From CAYRXM01 sp964428175 (GTDB lineage: Bacteria; Chloroflexota; Anaerolineae; JAFGEY01): a stretch of 64,000 bases of DNA. The translations under genes were made by a program, and so were the position numbers. The notes beneath the pieces are model-generated. The model ran no database searches and was not told where the DNA came from. It saw only the letters and a list, made by a program, of their open reading frames with translations. The DNA lies in NCBI GenBank assembly GCA_964428175.1, contig CAYRXM010000003.1, positions 1 to 64,000 of the forward strand, in the 5' to 3' direction. Positions 49,267 through 59,200 of the stretch are shown piece after piece (the stretch's first letter is position 1; the number at the start of each line of letters is the position of its first letter).

Positions 49267-50625
49267 TCAGCCGTCGACGGTCGGTGGTTTTGTCAGCTTG
49301 CGCGTGCCATAGCGCAGTTTTTTGGTCCCTTCGGACGACATTTGCCCTTCTTGCTCCATCAAATCCGCCTCGACGAGCATGGTCTGCCCCAGATCGTCCT
49401 GTCCCATCTCGATCAGCCGCTCGCCGGCGGCGCGCAGCCGCCGGGTGGCCCCGGTCACATTGCCCCGCTCGACCTCTTGCATGGCCTGGGTGTGCAGCTT
49501 GAACGCGCTGACCTTTTGCACCGCGTCCATCAGCCGGGCATCGGCCTGCGCGGACTCGCTGGGACGCTCGGTATAGTGCGCCAGCACGTTTTCGTCGGTT
49601 AGTACCCGCACCTGCTGACCGCCGGAGGCGCGACCGTGCAGCGTGGTCTGTGCCAGCCGGTAATTTCCCGCCGGGCGCCCGGGTACCACCAGTTCCAGCA
49701 GCACCGACGGCGGCGCGGTTTGCTGTAAATCGCCCAGCGGCAGCCGGTCGCCCTCCGCCTCCAACGCGGCGATGGTCGGCGAGATGCGGTGCGCACGGCG
49801 CAGGGTCACGTCGGCGGGTAGGGTGAGCGACAGGGTCAGGTCGCGCCAGGTCACCGACTTGATCTGGGCCATTTCCTGCTGAAAGGCCTGCGGGATTTCG
49901 TGCGGCTCGTCGGCAAAATAGGCGTTGCCGCCGCTGACGTCGGCCAGCGAGATGAGCAGTTCTTCGTTGAAATCCAGCCCCAGGCCCATTGTGCTGACCA
50001 CAATGCCGGCTTTTTTGGCTTCCCGCGCCCACTCATAGCAGGCGTGCGCTTCTTGCGTATAGCCATCAGTAAGCACGATCATGCGGTTGACCCGCCCCGG
50101 CGAGAGTGCGGCCCGCATCTGCTCGATCCCCTTTTCCATGCCCCGCGCCATGTAGGTATCGTCGCCCAGGTCGATCAGGTCCAGCTTGTTTGCCGATTCA
50201 CGCAGCGCGTTGACCTGCGTGCCGGGCGAATTGCGCACCATCAGCAGCGCGTCCTGGGCAAAGGCAACCAGCGAAAAATGGTCGTCCGGCTGGAGCCAAT
50301 CGGCGACGACGCCGAGCGCCTGTTTGGTGAAATCCATGTTGCTCGGTGCTTCGACCCTGGTATTCTTGGGCACTTGGATCTGCCACACCTTGACCCCGTC
50401 GACGGTGATCTGTTTGGCGAGCCCCTTGCGGCGCAGGTCGGCGAACTGCTGCTCGCTCAAAATCGGGATCGACATGGAGCGGCTGGCGTCGACGACCAGG
50501 CCGAGGTTGAGCGGAGCGGGGGGTGTCGCCGGTGCGGCGTCTGGTACAACCTCGACCAGTGCATAGACCAGGTGGCGCTGCTGGGTGACGGGGATAAACG
50601 GGTTGGTGGTGCAGACGAGTTTCAT
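49267..50625 (-). CDS. Von Willebrand A domain protein
   Basis: 452 residues, no signal peptide. VWA domain (about 38-240) with MIDAS DASRSMS near residue 46 and MIVLTDGYT near residue 185; a loop with Lys-rich VPKNTR is inserted after the first strand. A beta domain and a helical C-terminal region (ADARLMDAVQKVSAFKLHTQAMQEVERG) follow. Such cytosolic VWA proteins often work with FHA proteins and kinases in Chloroflexota and cyanobacteria. It is convergent with the radical SAM gene. Confidence 0.85.
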   Translation of the reverse strand: MKLVCTTNPFIPVTQQRHLVYALVEVVPDAAPATPPAPLNLGLVVDASRSMSIPILSEQQFADLRRKGLAKQITVDGVKVWQIQVPKNTRVEAPSNMDFTKQALGVVADWLQPDDHFSLVAFAQDALLMVRNSPGTQVNALRESANKLDLIDLGDDTYMARGMEKGIEQMRAALSPGRVNRMIVLTDGYTQEAHACYEWAREAKKAGIVVSTMGLGLDFNEELLISLADVSGGNAYFADEPHEIPQAFQQEMAQIKSVTWRDLTLSLTLPADVTLRRAHRISPTIAALEAEGDRLPLGDLQQTAPPSVLLELVVPGRPAGNYRLAQTTLHGRASGGQQVRVLTDENVLAHYTERPSESAQADARLMDAVQKVSAFKLHTQAMQEVERGNVTGATRRLRAAGERLIEMGQDDLGQTMLVEADLMEQEGQMSSEGTKKLRYGTRKLTKPPTVDG

Positions 50626-50671
50626 AGCAAGTCCCTTGATTGTTTATGATATGTGGGGCGTTTTTCGTTCT

Positions 50672-50733
50672 GTACTGCGTACTGCGTATTCCGTCTTTGG
50701 CGCGCAGTACGCAATACGCAGTATGAAATACGT
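50672..50733. repeat. Palindromic repeat, ACTGCGTATT family
   Basis: ACTGCGTATT (50681-50690) and AATACGCAGT (50713-50722) are inverted. The surrounding bases repeat the same words (GTACTGCGTACTGCGTATTCCG; CAGTACGCAATACGCAGTA). A related copy is at 63274-63330. Confidence 0.75.
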
Positions 50734-50734
50734 C

Positions 50735-51730
50735 TTACGCTTGCTGTTTGAATCCATCAAGTAGCGAGCCGCATTTCTGGCAAACCGTCTCATACCAGCT
50801 AAAGGGCTGGCCACATTCACAGGTCCAACGCGCCGATTGTGCGACGAGCCATTGCGTTATACCTTTACGTTTGATATCCTCAAGTTGTTCCAAAATCGGC
50901 AGGTGGTGGGCGCGCCCGTCGGTTTGAAAGGCGATCAGCCGGGCGCAAGGGAATTCGTCGCACTCGCCGCAGTGGGTGATGCCTTTTTGATCGGCGCAAT
51001 CGCGGATGGCACACTCGGCGCAGCCGGGGTGGATGTACAGCTTGGCGGAGCGGCAGCCCTGGCAGGTGAACCCTTCCAGCGGGCGAGAGCCGCGAAACTC
51101 GGGGCGGAGCAGGTGCTGCCCGTCGGGGAAGGAGGCGCGATGGTGGTAGCACGCGCCGCAGTACAGCCCGCAGACGGCGAGGAGCGATGTCGGGTCGTTA
51201 GGTCGATTGGTGGTTGGGGCAAGCATTTGGTTGATCAACTCCTCAAAACGCGGGCCAAACAAAAGGCGGGTATGCCATTCCGAATGCGCATAGAGCAGCG
51301 CGAACGATTCCTGTTCCAGAATGCCGCCCCGGTAGGTGAGGATGCGCGTGCGGTCGTACTGACCGACGTGGTGAATCTGGCCCGCGCCGAAATGGGCATC
51401 TTGTGCGGCGAAATAGACGTGGGCGATGTTAGCGGCCAAAATCGCGCCGTAGCACATCCAGCACGGCTCGACAGTGGTAAAGATGGCCGCCGGCTCCGTC
51501 TTGCGATTGAACGTGCGCGCCAGTTGGCCGATGGCCTCGGTTTCGGCGTGGCGCAAAAAGTGATTGGTATGGCGGCGGTTGTGCCCGCGGGCGACGATCT
51601 CGCCGTCGAGCACGATCACGGCGCCGATGGGCAGGTTGCCTTCCTCGACGGCCAGCCGGGCTTCGTCGAGGGCCTGGCGCATAAAGGTTTCTTGTTCGGG
51701 CAGGGTGTAGGGCACGGTACGTTCTTTCAT
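50735..51730 (-). CDS. Nucleoside/CMP deaminase fused to a Cys-rich DUF3795 domain
   Basis: 331 residues. Residues about 1-160 form a cytidine-deaminase-like zinc domain with HAE (FLRHAETEAIG, near residue 62) and EPCWMCYGA near residue 88, resembling TadA/guanine or cytosine deaminases. Residues about 180-300 are a DUF3795-type domain with many cysteines (CGLYCGACYHH, CQGCRS, CAECAIRDC, HCGECDEFPC), followed by a zinc-ribbon-like end (CECGQPFSWYETVCQKCGS). The fusion is unusual. The ATG overlaps the stop of the nucleotidyltransferase gene (ATGA). Substrate unknown. Confidence 0.82.
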   Translation of the reverse strand: MKERTVPYTLPEQETFMRQALDEARLAVEEGNLPIGAVIVLDGEIVARGHNRRHTNHFLRHAETEAIGQLARTFNRKTEPAAIFTTVEPCWMCYGAILAANIAHVYFAAQDAHFGAGQIHHVGQYDRTRILTYRGGILEQESFALLYAHSEWHTRLLFGPRFEELINQMLAPTTNRPNDPTSLLAVCGLYCGACYHHRASFPDGQHLLRPEFRGSRPLEGFTCQGCRSAKLYIHPGCAECAIRDCADQKGITHCGECDEFPCARLIAFQTDGRAHHLPILEQLEDIKRKGITQWLVAQSARWTCECGQPFSWYETVCQKCGSLLDGFKQQA

Positions 51731-52083
51731 GCCGAATGAGACAGCAGATCAATCCCTTCAGTCTGGATGGCTCGATAGATAGGGAAACGGTAGCGGGTCA
51801 GTTCATCCCACTGCGAACGGCCTACTGCGCGCACCGACAGCAGCAGATCGTATTCAAGTGAGATCCTTGCTGCCAGTCGTCGTACCTGCGAACGCAGATC
51901 GGGATCGTCGTCGGTCAGCGCGACCAGCACATCGATGTCCGAGTCAGGGCCGGCGTCGCCACGCGCCTGTGAGCCAAAGAGGATAACTTGGCGTACCAGG
52001 TCGCCACAGTGAGCATTCAGTCGCTGCACAAAATCATCGAGGGCTTGTCGGTAGTGGGTGGGCAAAGATAGCTCCTGACGCAT
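51727..52083 (-). CDS. MNT-domain nucleotidyltransferase (antitoxin-type)
   Basis: 118 residues. GSQARGDAGPDSDIDVLV near residues 38-55 is the minimal nucleotidyltransferase motif; a second Asp region is present. In MntA/HepT modules such proteins neutralise a HEPN toxin by attaching AMP. The HEPN partner upstream is only a C-terminal remnant (52086-52203), so this is an orphan antitoxin unless it serves a distant toxin. ATG 52083 follows AAGGAGG. Confidence 0.85.
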   Translation of the reverse strand: MRQELSLPTHYRQALDDFVQRLNAHCGDLVRQVILFGSQARGDAGPDSDIDVLVALTDDDPDLRSQVRRLAARISLEYDLLLSVRAVGRSQWDELTRYRFPIYRAIQTEGIDLLSHSA

Positions 52084-52085
52084 GA

Positions 52086-52203
52086 TCAGCCTCCTTCTAT
52101 GTCCGACAGGTAGCGCCTGGCACGGTCGACAAATTTGTGCGCATCGGTCAGTGCCTTGATTGTTACCGCATAAACCTGGCCAGTTGGGAACCGACACAAC
52201 CGG
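52086..52203 (-). pseudogene. C-terminal remnant of a HEPN domain protein
   Basis: Reading the minus strand in one frame gives RLCRFPTGQVYAVTIKAL then DAHKFVDRARRYLSDIEGG and a stop (52086-52088), two bases before the nucleotidyltransferase ATG. This fits the last helix of HEPN proteins that pair with MNT antitoxins. There is no start codon ATG or GTG and the frame runs into the end of the MoxR gene, so the first part of the gene is missing. Confidence 0.55.
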
Positions 52204-53192
<989 letters not shown>

Positions 53193-53196
<4 letters not shown>

Positions 53197-54254
53197 GGTT
53201 TGCTCCTTGTTTGCCAGTGATTGACAATATCATAGACTGCGGCCTTGTTTCGTTCGCTGGTTCTGACCTCGTTGAAGAACAGCGCGCCGAGCAGCCGGTC
53301 GCCAGCGTAATTTTCCAGCCAGCTTGCGTATTCACGGATCATGTCCGGGGTCTTGAGGGCAACCCGGTAATTCTGGGTGGGCATGTCACGCACGCAGATG
53401 TGTGGAATGCAGGGCAGCGGCTTGAGCCAGTCGAGCTGCTGGTGGAAGGCCTGTTCTGTGGGAAGAAAATGCTGTCCGTGGTTCGATACCGTCGCGATGC
53501 CCACCTCCTGCAAGACGTGCGGAAAATGGCCCCACTCCGGCTCGCCGCCGGTATGCGCCCATATCTGTATGCCAGGCCGTGCCTGCTGAATGGCCTGGAC
53601 ATATTTGTGCAAGTGATCGCGAACCGAATTGCCTTTCCACAGCAGCCGATTGAGCGAACTGGTCTCCATGTCCTGTCCCGTATACTGCCTGAATCGTGCT
53701 CTCGAATAAGGGCAGTAGCAGGTGCCCGAATTGTAGCCGAGACGTTCAAAGCTAAAACTGTCGACCGGGCTGTCGGCATAGAACTCCAGCAGGTCGGTCA
53801 CTTCATCCACCGCCAGTTGAAAGCCATCCGGCGAATCTGGACAGAACAGCCAGCCGTCGACGATCGGACGTCCATCGGCATTGCACTGCGATGTGGCTTG
53901 CGGGTAGCTTTGAGCCACCCTGACCGGGTTCCAGATCATTGCGTTCATCATGAGCTGGCAGTGAAAGCCCTTGTTCTTGGCATAGTCCAGCGCTTTGGAA
54001 ACAAACTCGGTGTGTGGATCGGCGTTCAGGCAGTGACGGTCTCGCAAGACGTCGAGCCGCGGGTTTCGCACCGGCCACGCATAGCCATCGTGCTCCGGGC
54101 AATAATACCCGTAAGAGACCATCATCAGGCTGAGCAGGTTCATCCCCGTGTCTGCACTGCGATCGATGACCTGCTTTAGATAGGGCCAATCGATGCCCTC
54201 TCCTTCGGCCTGATAGTTTACGCCAATCTGCCAGCCGACATATTGAAATCGCAT
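53193..54254 (-). CDS. Glycosidase-like barrel protein, unknown substrate
   Basis: 353 residues, no signal peptide. Strand-helix pattern and conserved-looking words (LMMVSYGYY, CQLMMNAMIWNPVR, SFSFERLGYNSGTCYC, IQIWAHTGGEPEWG, GALFFNEVR) suggest a TIM barrel of a glycoside hydrolase-like family. FERLG and FFNEVR could hold catalytic acids, but I cannot assign them. ATG 54254 is preferred over TTG 54272. First gene of a leftward operon with moxR; a promoter with an operator-like palindrome precedes it. Confidence 0.68.
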
Positions 54255-54281
54255 CAAGCTATCCCCGAGCAATTCGAGTTG

Positions 54282-54296
54282 GTAGAATCATTCTAC
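54282..54296. promoter_or_regulatory. 15-bp perfect palindrome, probable operator
   Basis: GTAGAATCATTCTAC, perfect around a central C, covering the -10 of the leftward promoter. Its size equals that of the palindromes at 3157-3187. Confidence 0.5.
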
Positions 54297-54319
54297 TGCA
54301 AGATCGCCTCTTTGGTCAA
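54290..54319 (-). promoter_or_regulatory. Promoter of the glycosidase-like/moxR operon
   Basis: On the minus strand TTGACC (54314-54319), an 18-base spacer and TAGAAT (54290-54295). Confidence 0.55.
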
Positions 54320-54322
54320 ACC

Positions 54323-54351
54323 TTGTCAGACGATTTGTTTTGTGTTATGAT
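54323..54351 (+). promoter_or_regulatory. Promoter of the secreted protein operon at 54410
   Basis: TTGTCA (54323-54328), a 17-base spacer and TATGAT (54346-54351). Its position rules out earlier start codons in the 54410 gene. Confidence 0.7.
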
Positions 54352-54409
54352 GATTCGTGCGCTCGGCCTCATCAGGCCTTTGATTGCCGCACGACCAGGG
54401 AGGTGGTCT

Positions 54410-55891
54410 ATGAAACCTGAGAACCGGTTTGCCGTTCTTTGCTTTCCTTTTCTGATCGCTGCCGTGATGACATGGGCTTGCGCTCCCGCTATCAATGGAA
54501 TTTCGTCCGACCCTACCGCCATCCACGCCGCCGAAACCGCCACCCCGACCGCCTATCTGCCCGTCGTGACCAAGGCCCACGTCGCCGGTCGACTGTCGCC
54601 CGCCGATCTGACCTACCTCGGCGCGTTTCGACTGCCCGGCGGCGAAGACCCGCCGCAGACCTTTGCCTATGGCGGCAACGCGATGACCTTTAACCCCGAC
54701 GGCCCCGCCGCGACCGCCGGCACCCATCCCGGCTCGTTGTTCATTACCGGGCACGACCGCATTGCCTATGGTGGTCTGCCCGACGGTGACCAGGTGGCCG
54801 AGATCAACATTCCTCTCCCTGTCATCGCCGCCAACCCCGCCGATCTGCCCCAGGCGGCCTTTGTCCAGAATTTTGCCGATGTCACCGCCGGTTACTTTGT
54901 CAATCTGGAGGAAATCCCCAAGGTGGGCATGCAGTACCTCAACCACCCCGACACCGGCCCGTTGATCCACCTCTGCTGGGGACAGCACCTTCAACCCGAA
55001 GACGAGCCGTCGCACGCCTGGTTCAGCGCCGATCTGAGAGCGCCCAACCTGCAAGGGGTATGGTTCATCGGCGATCAGAACCTCTACAGCACCAACGGCT
55101 ATATGTTTGACATTCCTGCCGCCTGGGCCGACGCCTACGCTCAAGGCCGCGTCCTGGCGACCGGCCGCATGCGCGACGGCGGGCAGGGTGGGATGGGGCC
55201 GGCGCTCTTTGCCTACCGGCCCTGGCTTCCCGGCGGCGACGCGCCCTCGTCCGGCACGCGCCTCGCCGAAACGACCTTGCTGCTCTATGAAAATGCCTAC
55301 AACAGCGCAGACATTGTCCGCTGTCTCGACGGCTACCAGCATCCCGACGAGTGGGAGGGCGGCGCGTGGATCGATACCCCGTCCGGCAAGGCGGCGGTGC
55401 TCTTGGCCGGGACCAAAAGCACCGGCACAAAATACTGGTATGGCTATATCAATGCTGCCGGGCCGCAATATCCCTGCGTGGATGACAATGTGACCGATTT
55501 CACCACCTGCCGCCTGGCCGACGGATCCGCCTGCCCACCGGAGGACTTTGCCGGCTGCTGCGACGAAGGGGCGGGCACCTGTATAAGCAACCGGGGTTGG
55601 TGGACGACCCGCTTTGACGCCCAGTTTATCCTCTTTGACCCGGCTGACCTGGCCCGCGTCGCCGCCGGGGAGATCGAATCGTGGCAGCCGCAGCCGTATG
55701 CCGTGATCGACATCGACGAGTACCTTTACCTCGATCCACCCGAGTGGGACGAGATCGAGCTTGGCTGGGGCGACCAGCGCCGTCACCGCGTCGGCGATGT
55801 GGCTTACGACCGGGCCAACGGCTTTTTATATGTGCTTGAGCTGTACGCCGACGGGGGCAAGCCAGTGGTGCATGTATGGGAGGTACAATGA
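54410..55891 (+). CDS. Secreted protein, beta-propeller-like, unknown function
   Basis: 493 residues with a signal peptide of lipoprotein type (MTWAC). Soon after comes TAYLPVVTKAH, the YLPxV motif of Chloroflexota exported proteins. The rest is beta-rich (LTYLGAFRLPGG, GSLFITGHDR, FLYVLELYADGG), with a small Cys-rich loop (CRLADGSACPPEDFAGCCDEG). It resembles extracellular propeller proteins. GGGAGG precedes ATG 54410. Its stop overlaps the next start (ATGA). Confidence 0.72.
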   Translation: MKPENRFAVLCFPFLIAAVMTWACAPAINGISSDPTAIHAAETATPTAYLPVVTKAHVAGRLSPADLTYLGAFRLPGGEDPPQTFAYGGNAMTFNPDGPAATAGTHPGSLFITGHDRIAYGGLPDGDQVAEINIPLPVIAANPADLPQAAFVQNFADVTAGYFVNLEEIPKVGMQYLNHPDTGPLIHLCWGQHLQPEDEPSHAWFSADLRAPNLQGVWFIGDQNLYSTNGYMFDIPAAWADAYAQGRVLATGRMRDGGQGGMGPALFAYRPWLPGGDAPSSGTRLAETTLLLYENAYNSADIVRCLDGYQHPDEWEGGAWIDTPSGKAAVLLAGTKSTGTKYWYGYINAAGPQYPCVDDNVTDFTTCRLADGSACPPEDFAGCCDEGAGTCISNRGWWTTRFDAQFILFDPADLARVAAGEIESWQPQPYAVIDIDEYLYLDPPEWDEIELGWGDQRRHRVGDVAYDRANGFLYVLELYADGGKPVVHVWEVQ

Positions 55892-56310
55892 ACACAGACA
55901 TCCCGCAATCTCCACCCACGCTCAACAAGGCGCTGACCGGCCTCCGGCGCATCCTGGGCGCTCTTGCCTTGTTCGCCATCGTCCCGCTCATCTTGCTGGG
56001 GGTGTTCGGGTTTGCGATCAAGACCACGCCCGAATACGACTGCGTCATCCGGTTGGCCAATTCCAATGCCCTCGTCGCCGACGCGGTTGGCGAACCAGTG
56101 ACGCCGGGCCTGTTTGCCTGGACGACGTATTTTGAGAGCGGTGGCGGGCTGCGACAGGGCCGCTTTTCCACCGCCCTATCCGGCCCGCGAGGTCGCGCCA
56201 GAATTGTGGCTCAATTTTACCGCACACCGGTCGGCGCGACGCTGGGCGTCTGGCTCAAAACAGGCGGCGAGGAGATTGAGATTTACAACGGCACGTATCC
56301 GTGCCCATAG
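55888..56310 (+). CDS. Coa1-like membrane protein
   Basis: 140 residues: one membrane helix (about 22-45) and an outside domain with TPEYDCVIRLANSN, VGEPVTPGLF, and LSGPRGRARIVAQF. This order matches the cytochrome oxidase complex assembly protein 1 (Coa1) domain found in many bacterial small membrane proteins of unknown role. No oxidase genes are near. It is coupled to the gene before it (ATGA) and 10 bases before the next. Confidence 0.68.
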   Translation: MNTDIPQSPPTLNKALTGLRRILGALALFAIVPLILLGVFGFAIKTTPEYDCVIRLANSNALVADAVGEPVTPGLFAWTTYFESGGGLRQGRFSTALSGPRGRARIVAQFYRTPVGATLGVWLKTGGEEIEIYNGTYPCP

Positions 56311-56319
56311 AGGAGTAAA

Positions 56320-58062
56320 ATGAACAACAAAAAGATATTTTACGCTCTCGTACTGATGATTCTGTTATGCTCGTCGATGCCCGTGCAGGCCACACCCAAC
56401 TTGCAAGACAGCCCCAATCCACCCGCCGCACCGGTCAAGCTGATTTTCGTCCACCACTCCACCGGCGGCAACTGGCTGGCCGATCCCAACTCCGATCAGC
56501 CCTACGGCGGCCTGGGCATCGCTCTGCGCGACAATAACTATTTTGTCAGCGCCACCAATTACGGCTGGGGGCCGGACGCCATCGGCGACCGCACCGACAT
56601 CGTCAACTGGCCGGAGTGGTTCACCGGCCCCGACAGCGCCACGTACCTGGAGGCACTGTACCGCGAAAACGGCCAGAACATCGGCGATTTTGGCCGCTGG
56701 TCGCGTCTGGCCAGCGATCCCGGCGGCCCAAACGAAATCATCATGTTCAAGTCCTGCTTTCCCAACTCGGACCTGTACGGCAGCCCCGACGATCCACCTG
56801 CGCCGGAGCCGAATGATGAATTCACGGTCGGCAACGCCAAAGCGGTCTATAACGACATCCTGACCTATTTCGCCACCCGCCAGGACAAATTGTTTGTGGT
56901 CATCACTGCTCCCCCGTTGATGGAGCAAGAGACCACGCCCGAGCGCGCGCTCAACGCCCGCGAATTCAACTACTGGCTGGTGTACGACTGGCTGGCTGGC
57001 TATCCGTACGCCAACGTGGCCGTGTTCGACTATTTCAACGTGCTGACCGATCCCAACAATCACCACTGGTGGAACGGCCAAGAGATCGAACGGCTTCAGG
57101 CCACCGACAACAATTTTGCTGCCTATCCCAGCGGTGACAGCCATCCCAACACCGAGGGACACAGCAAGGCGACCGCCGAATTTGTGCCCTTGCTAAACGT
57201 CTATTACAACCGCTGGAAAAATGCGCCGGTCGCAGCGCCCGCGCCCACGTCGACGCCGGCGCCGGAGCCTTCGTCCACGCCAGTGGACGCACCCACGCCG
57301 ACTCCGGCAGAAGAGGCCACGCCAGTGGACGCGCCCACGCCAGAAGACGTCGAGTCCCCCAAGCCAGCGGGCGTCATCGATGACTGGGAGGGCGAAACCT
57401 GGTGGGGCTCCAGCGGAGACGGAGACAAATCGACGGTGGTTTCCGACCTGGATACAGCGGTCAGGCACGGCGGAACGGCTTCGCTGCGCAGCGAGTACCA
57501 GATTGTCGAGGGCGGCTGGGGCGACACCAGCACCGGCTTCGATGGCGCTCAGGATTGGAGCGGCGGCTCCGGCCTGTCGTTCTGGCTGCATGCCACTGAG
57601 GCCGGCTATCCGATGCGGCTGGTGTTGTACAGCGGCGATCCGGATGCCGCCACGCCCTTTGAGGCTGAATTTGTCACCGACGAGTCGCATGTGAGCGGTT
57701 GGGGCGAGGTGGTGCTGCCCTGGGATGCTTTTATACGGGCCTCTTGGGCCGAAGAAGCAGGGCTGAAACAGCTCGATCCGGCGCGCATCACCGGCCTGTC
57801 GTTCAGCTTTACGCCCGGCCAGGGCACGCTCTGGGTTGACGATTTGAGCTTGTTCGCCGGCGTCATACAGCCCCTGCCGCCGCCCATGGCCACGCCGGCA
57901 GAAAAGGCCGCGCCCACTGCGACGTCAATTGCCCAACCCGCTGCGCCGACGGCTACACAGGTGCCCACGCCCGAGCCCGTCGAGTCCAAGAAGGGCCTGT
58001 GCGGCTCGGCGGCCGCGCTCGTGGGCATCGTTATCCTGGTCGCCTGGCTGCGGCGGCGATAA
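56320..58062 (+). CDS. Secreted SGNH-like protein with CBM-like domain and CGS-type C-terminal anchor
   Basis: 580 residues. A signal peptide ending near VQA, an esterase-like domain (LIFVHHSTGGNWL near residue 40, SHPNTEGH near residue 270, giving possible Ser and His), a Pro/Thr linker, a beta-sandwich like carbohydrate-binding modules (about 350-510), a second linker, and a C-terminus KKGLCGSAAALVGIVILVAWLRRR-like in pattern: short CGSA motif, hydrophobic helix, arginines. That tail resembles the archaeal CGP-CTERM sorting signal. It probably acts on cell-wall or plant polysaccharide esters at the surface. Confidence 0.72.
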   Translation: MNNKKIFYALVLMILLCSSMPVQATPNLQDSPNPPAAPVKLIFVHHSTGGNWLADPNSDQPYGGLGIALRDNNYFVSATNYGWGPDAIGDRTDIVNWPEWFTGPDSATYLEALYRENGQNIGDFGRWSRLASDPGGPNEIIMFKSCFPNSDLYGSPDDPPAPEPNDEFTVGNAKAVYNDILTYFATRQDKLFVVITAPPLMEQETTPERALNAREFNYWLVYDWLAGYPYANVAVFDYFNVLTDPNNHHWWNGQEIERLQATDNNFAAYPSGDSHPNTEGHSKATAEFVPLLNVYYNRWKNAPVAAPAPTSTPAPEPSSTPVDAPTPTPAEEATPVDAPTPEDVESPKPAGVIDDWEGETWWGSSGDGDKSTVVSDLDTAVRHGGTASLRSEYQIVEGGWGDTSTGFDGAQDWSGGSGLSFWLHATEAGYPMRLVLYSGDPDAATPFEAEFVTDESHVSGWGEVVLPWDAFIRASWAEEAGLKQLDPARITGLSFSFTPGQGTLWVDDLSLFAGVIQPLPPPMATPAEKAAPTATSIAQPAAPTATQVPTPEPVESKKGLCGSAAALVGIVILVAWLRRR

Positions 58063-58102
58063 GCAAGCTATTATCTCAAACAAAATGAAATCGGAGGAAA
58101 CC

Positions 58103-59146
58103 ATGCAATATACCCATCTGGGGAAAACGGGACTCATCGTCAGCCGGCTGTGCCTGGGCACTATGGCCCTGGGCGCGATCCGCTCCGAGCAAGATTCGCA
58201 CGCGATATTGGACAAGGCACTCGACATCGGCATCAATTTTGTCGACACAGCCAACATATACGGCGGCAAGCGCTTTGAAGGAGAGACCGAGCAGATCGTT
58301 GGAAGCTGGCTCGCTCAAGGCGGCGGGCGGCGCGAGCAGGTGGTGCTGACGACCAAAGTTTTTGGCCCGATGGGACACGGTGCTAACGACCGCGGCCTGT
58401 CGGCGCGCCACATCCGCCAGGCCTGCGAAGACAGCCTGCGCCGGTTGCAGACCGATCACATCGACCTCTATTTCATGCACCACATCGATCGCGGAGAGCC
58501 GACGCCGTCGGACGTAGAGGCATGGGGTCTGCCGGAACGGGACATGTACCGGCCGCCGCACCGCAAGCGCGAAACGCCCTGGGAAGAGATCTGGCAGGCC
58601 ATGGACCTGCTCGTCCAGCAGGGCAAGGTGCTGTACGTCGGCAGCAGCAACTTTGCGGCCTGGAACATCGTCCAGGCCTGCGAGAAGGCGATCTCGCGAA
58701 ACCAGCTGGGCCTGGTTTGCGAACAGAGTTTGTATAACCTGAGCGATCGGATGGTCGAGCTGGAGGTGATCCCGGCCTGCCGCGAGTATGGCCTCGGACT
58801 TGTGGCCTGGAGCCCGCTGGCGGTGGGGCTGTTGGCCGGCCTGCTCCAAGAGGGTGAAACGGGTCGTCGATCTTGGCAGCGTGACAAGTTTGAGGCCTAT
58901 CGCAGCCAGCTTGAAGCGTACGAATCGCTGTGCCGGGAGGTCGGCGCCCGGCCGGCCGACGTGGCCCTGGCCTGGCTGCTGAACAATCCCGTTCTCACCG
59001 CACCCATCATCGGCCCGCGGACGGTGGAGCAGCTCGTCGAGAGCCAGAAAGCGTTCGAGGTTCACCTGGGTGGCGAGGCCCTCGCTCGCCTGGACGAGAT
59101 CTGGCCCGGTCCGGGTGGAGAAGCGCCGGAAGCCTACGCCTGGTAG
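58103..59146 (+). CDS. Aldo/keto reductase
   Basis: 347 residues. The AKR barrel is clear: MQYTHLGKTGLIVSRLCLGTM, FVDTANIYGG with the catalytic Asp and Tyr, VVLTTKVFG with the Lys, DLYFMHHID with the His, and VGSSNFAAW. The closest pattern is that of the bacterial YhdN/GsmA-like AKRs, NADPH-dependent. The start is ATG 58103, 6 bases after GGAGG; ATG 58085 is an alternative. Substrate unknown. Confidence 0.9.
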   Translation: MQYTHLGKTGLIVSRLCLGTMALGAIRSEQDSHAILDKALDIGINFVDTANIYGGKRFEGETEQIVGSWLAQGGGRREQVVLTTKVFGPMGHGANDRGLSARHIRQACEDSLRRLQTDHIDLYFMHHIDRGEPTPSDVEAWGLPERDMYRPPHRKRETPWEEIWQAMDLLVQQGKVLYVGSSNFAAWNIVQACEKAISRNQLGLVCEQSLYNLSDRMVELEVIPACREYGLGLVAWSPLAVGLLAGLLQEGETGRRSWQRDKFEAYRSQLEAYESLCREVGARPADVALAWLLNNPVLTAPIIGPRTVEQLVESQKAFEVHLGGEALARLDEIWPGPGGEAPEAYAW

Positions 59147-59200
59147 TACAAAGAGCCTGTTTCGCTTTAGGGTGAGGGACGTTTCACGCCAGGAGGTCAC

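Noticed and set aside
54323..54409. Longer N-terminus for the secreted protein at 54410
   Set aside because: The extension would begin inside the -35 box of the promoter, and the signal peptide starts only at 54410.
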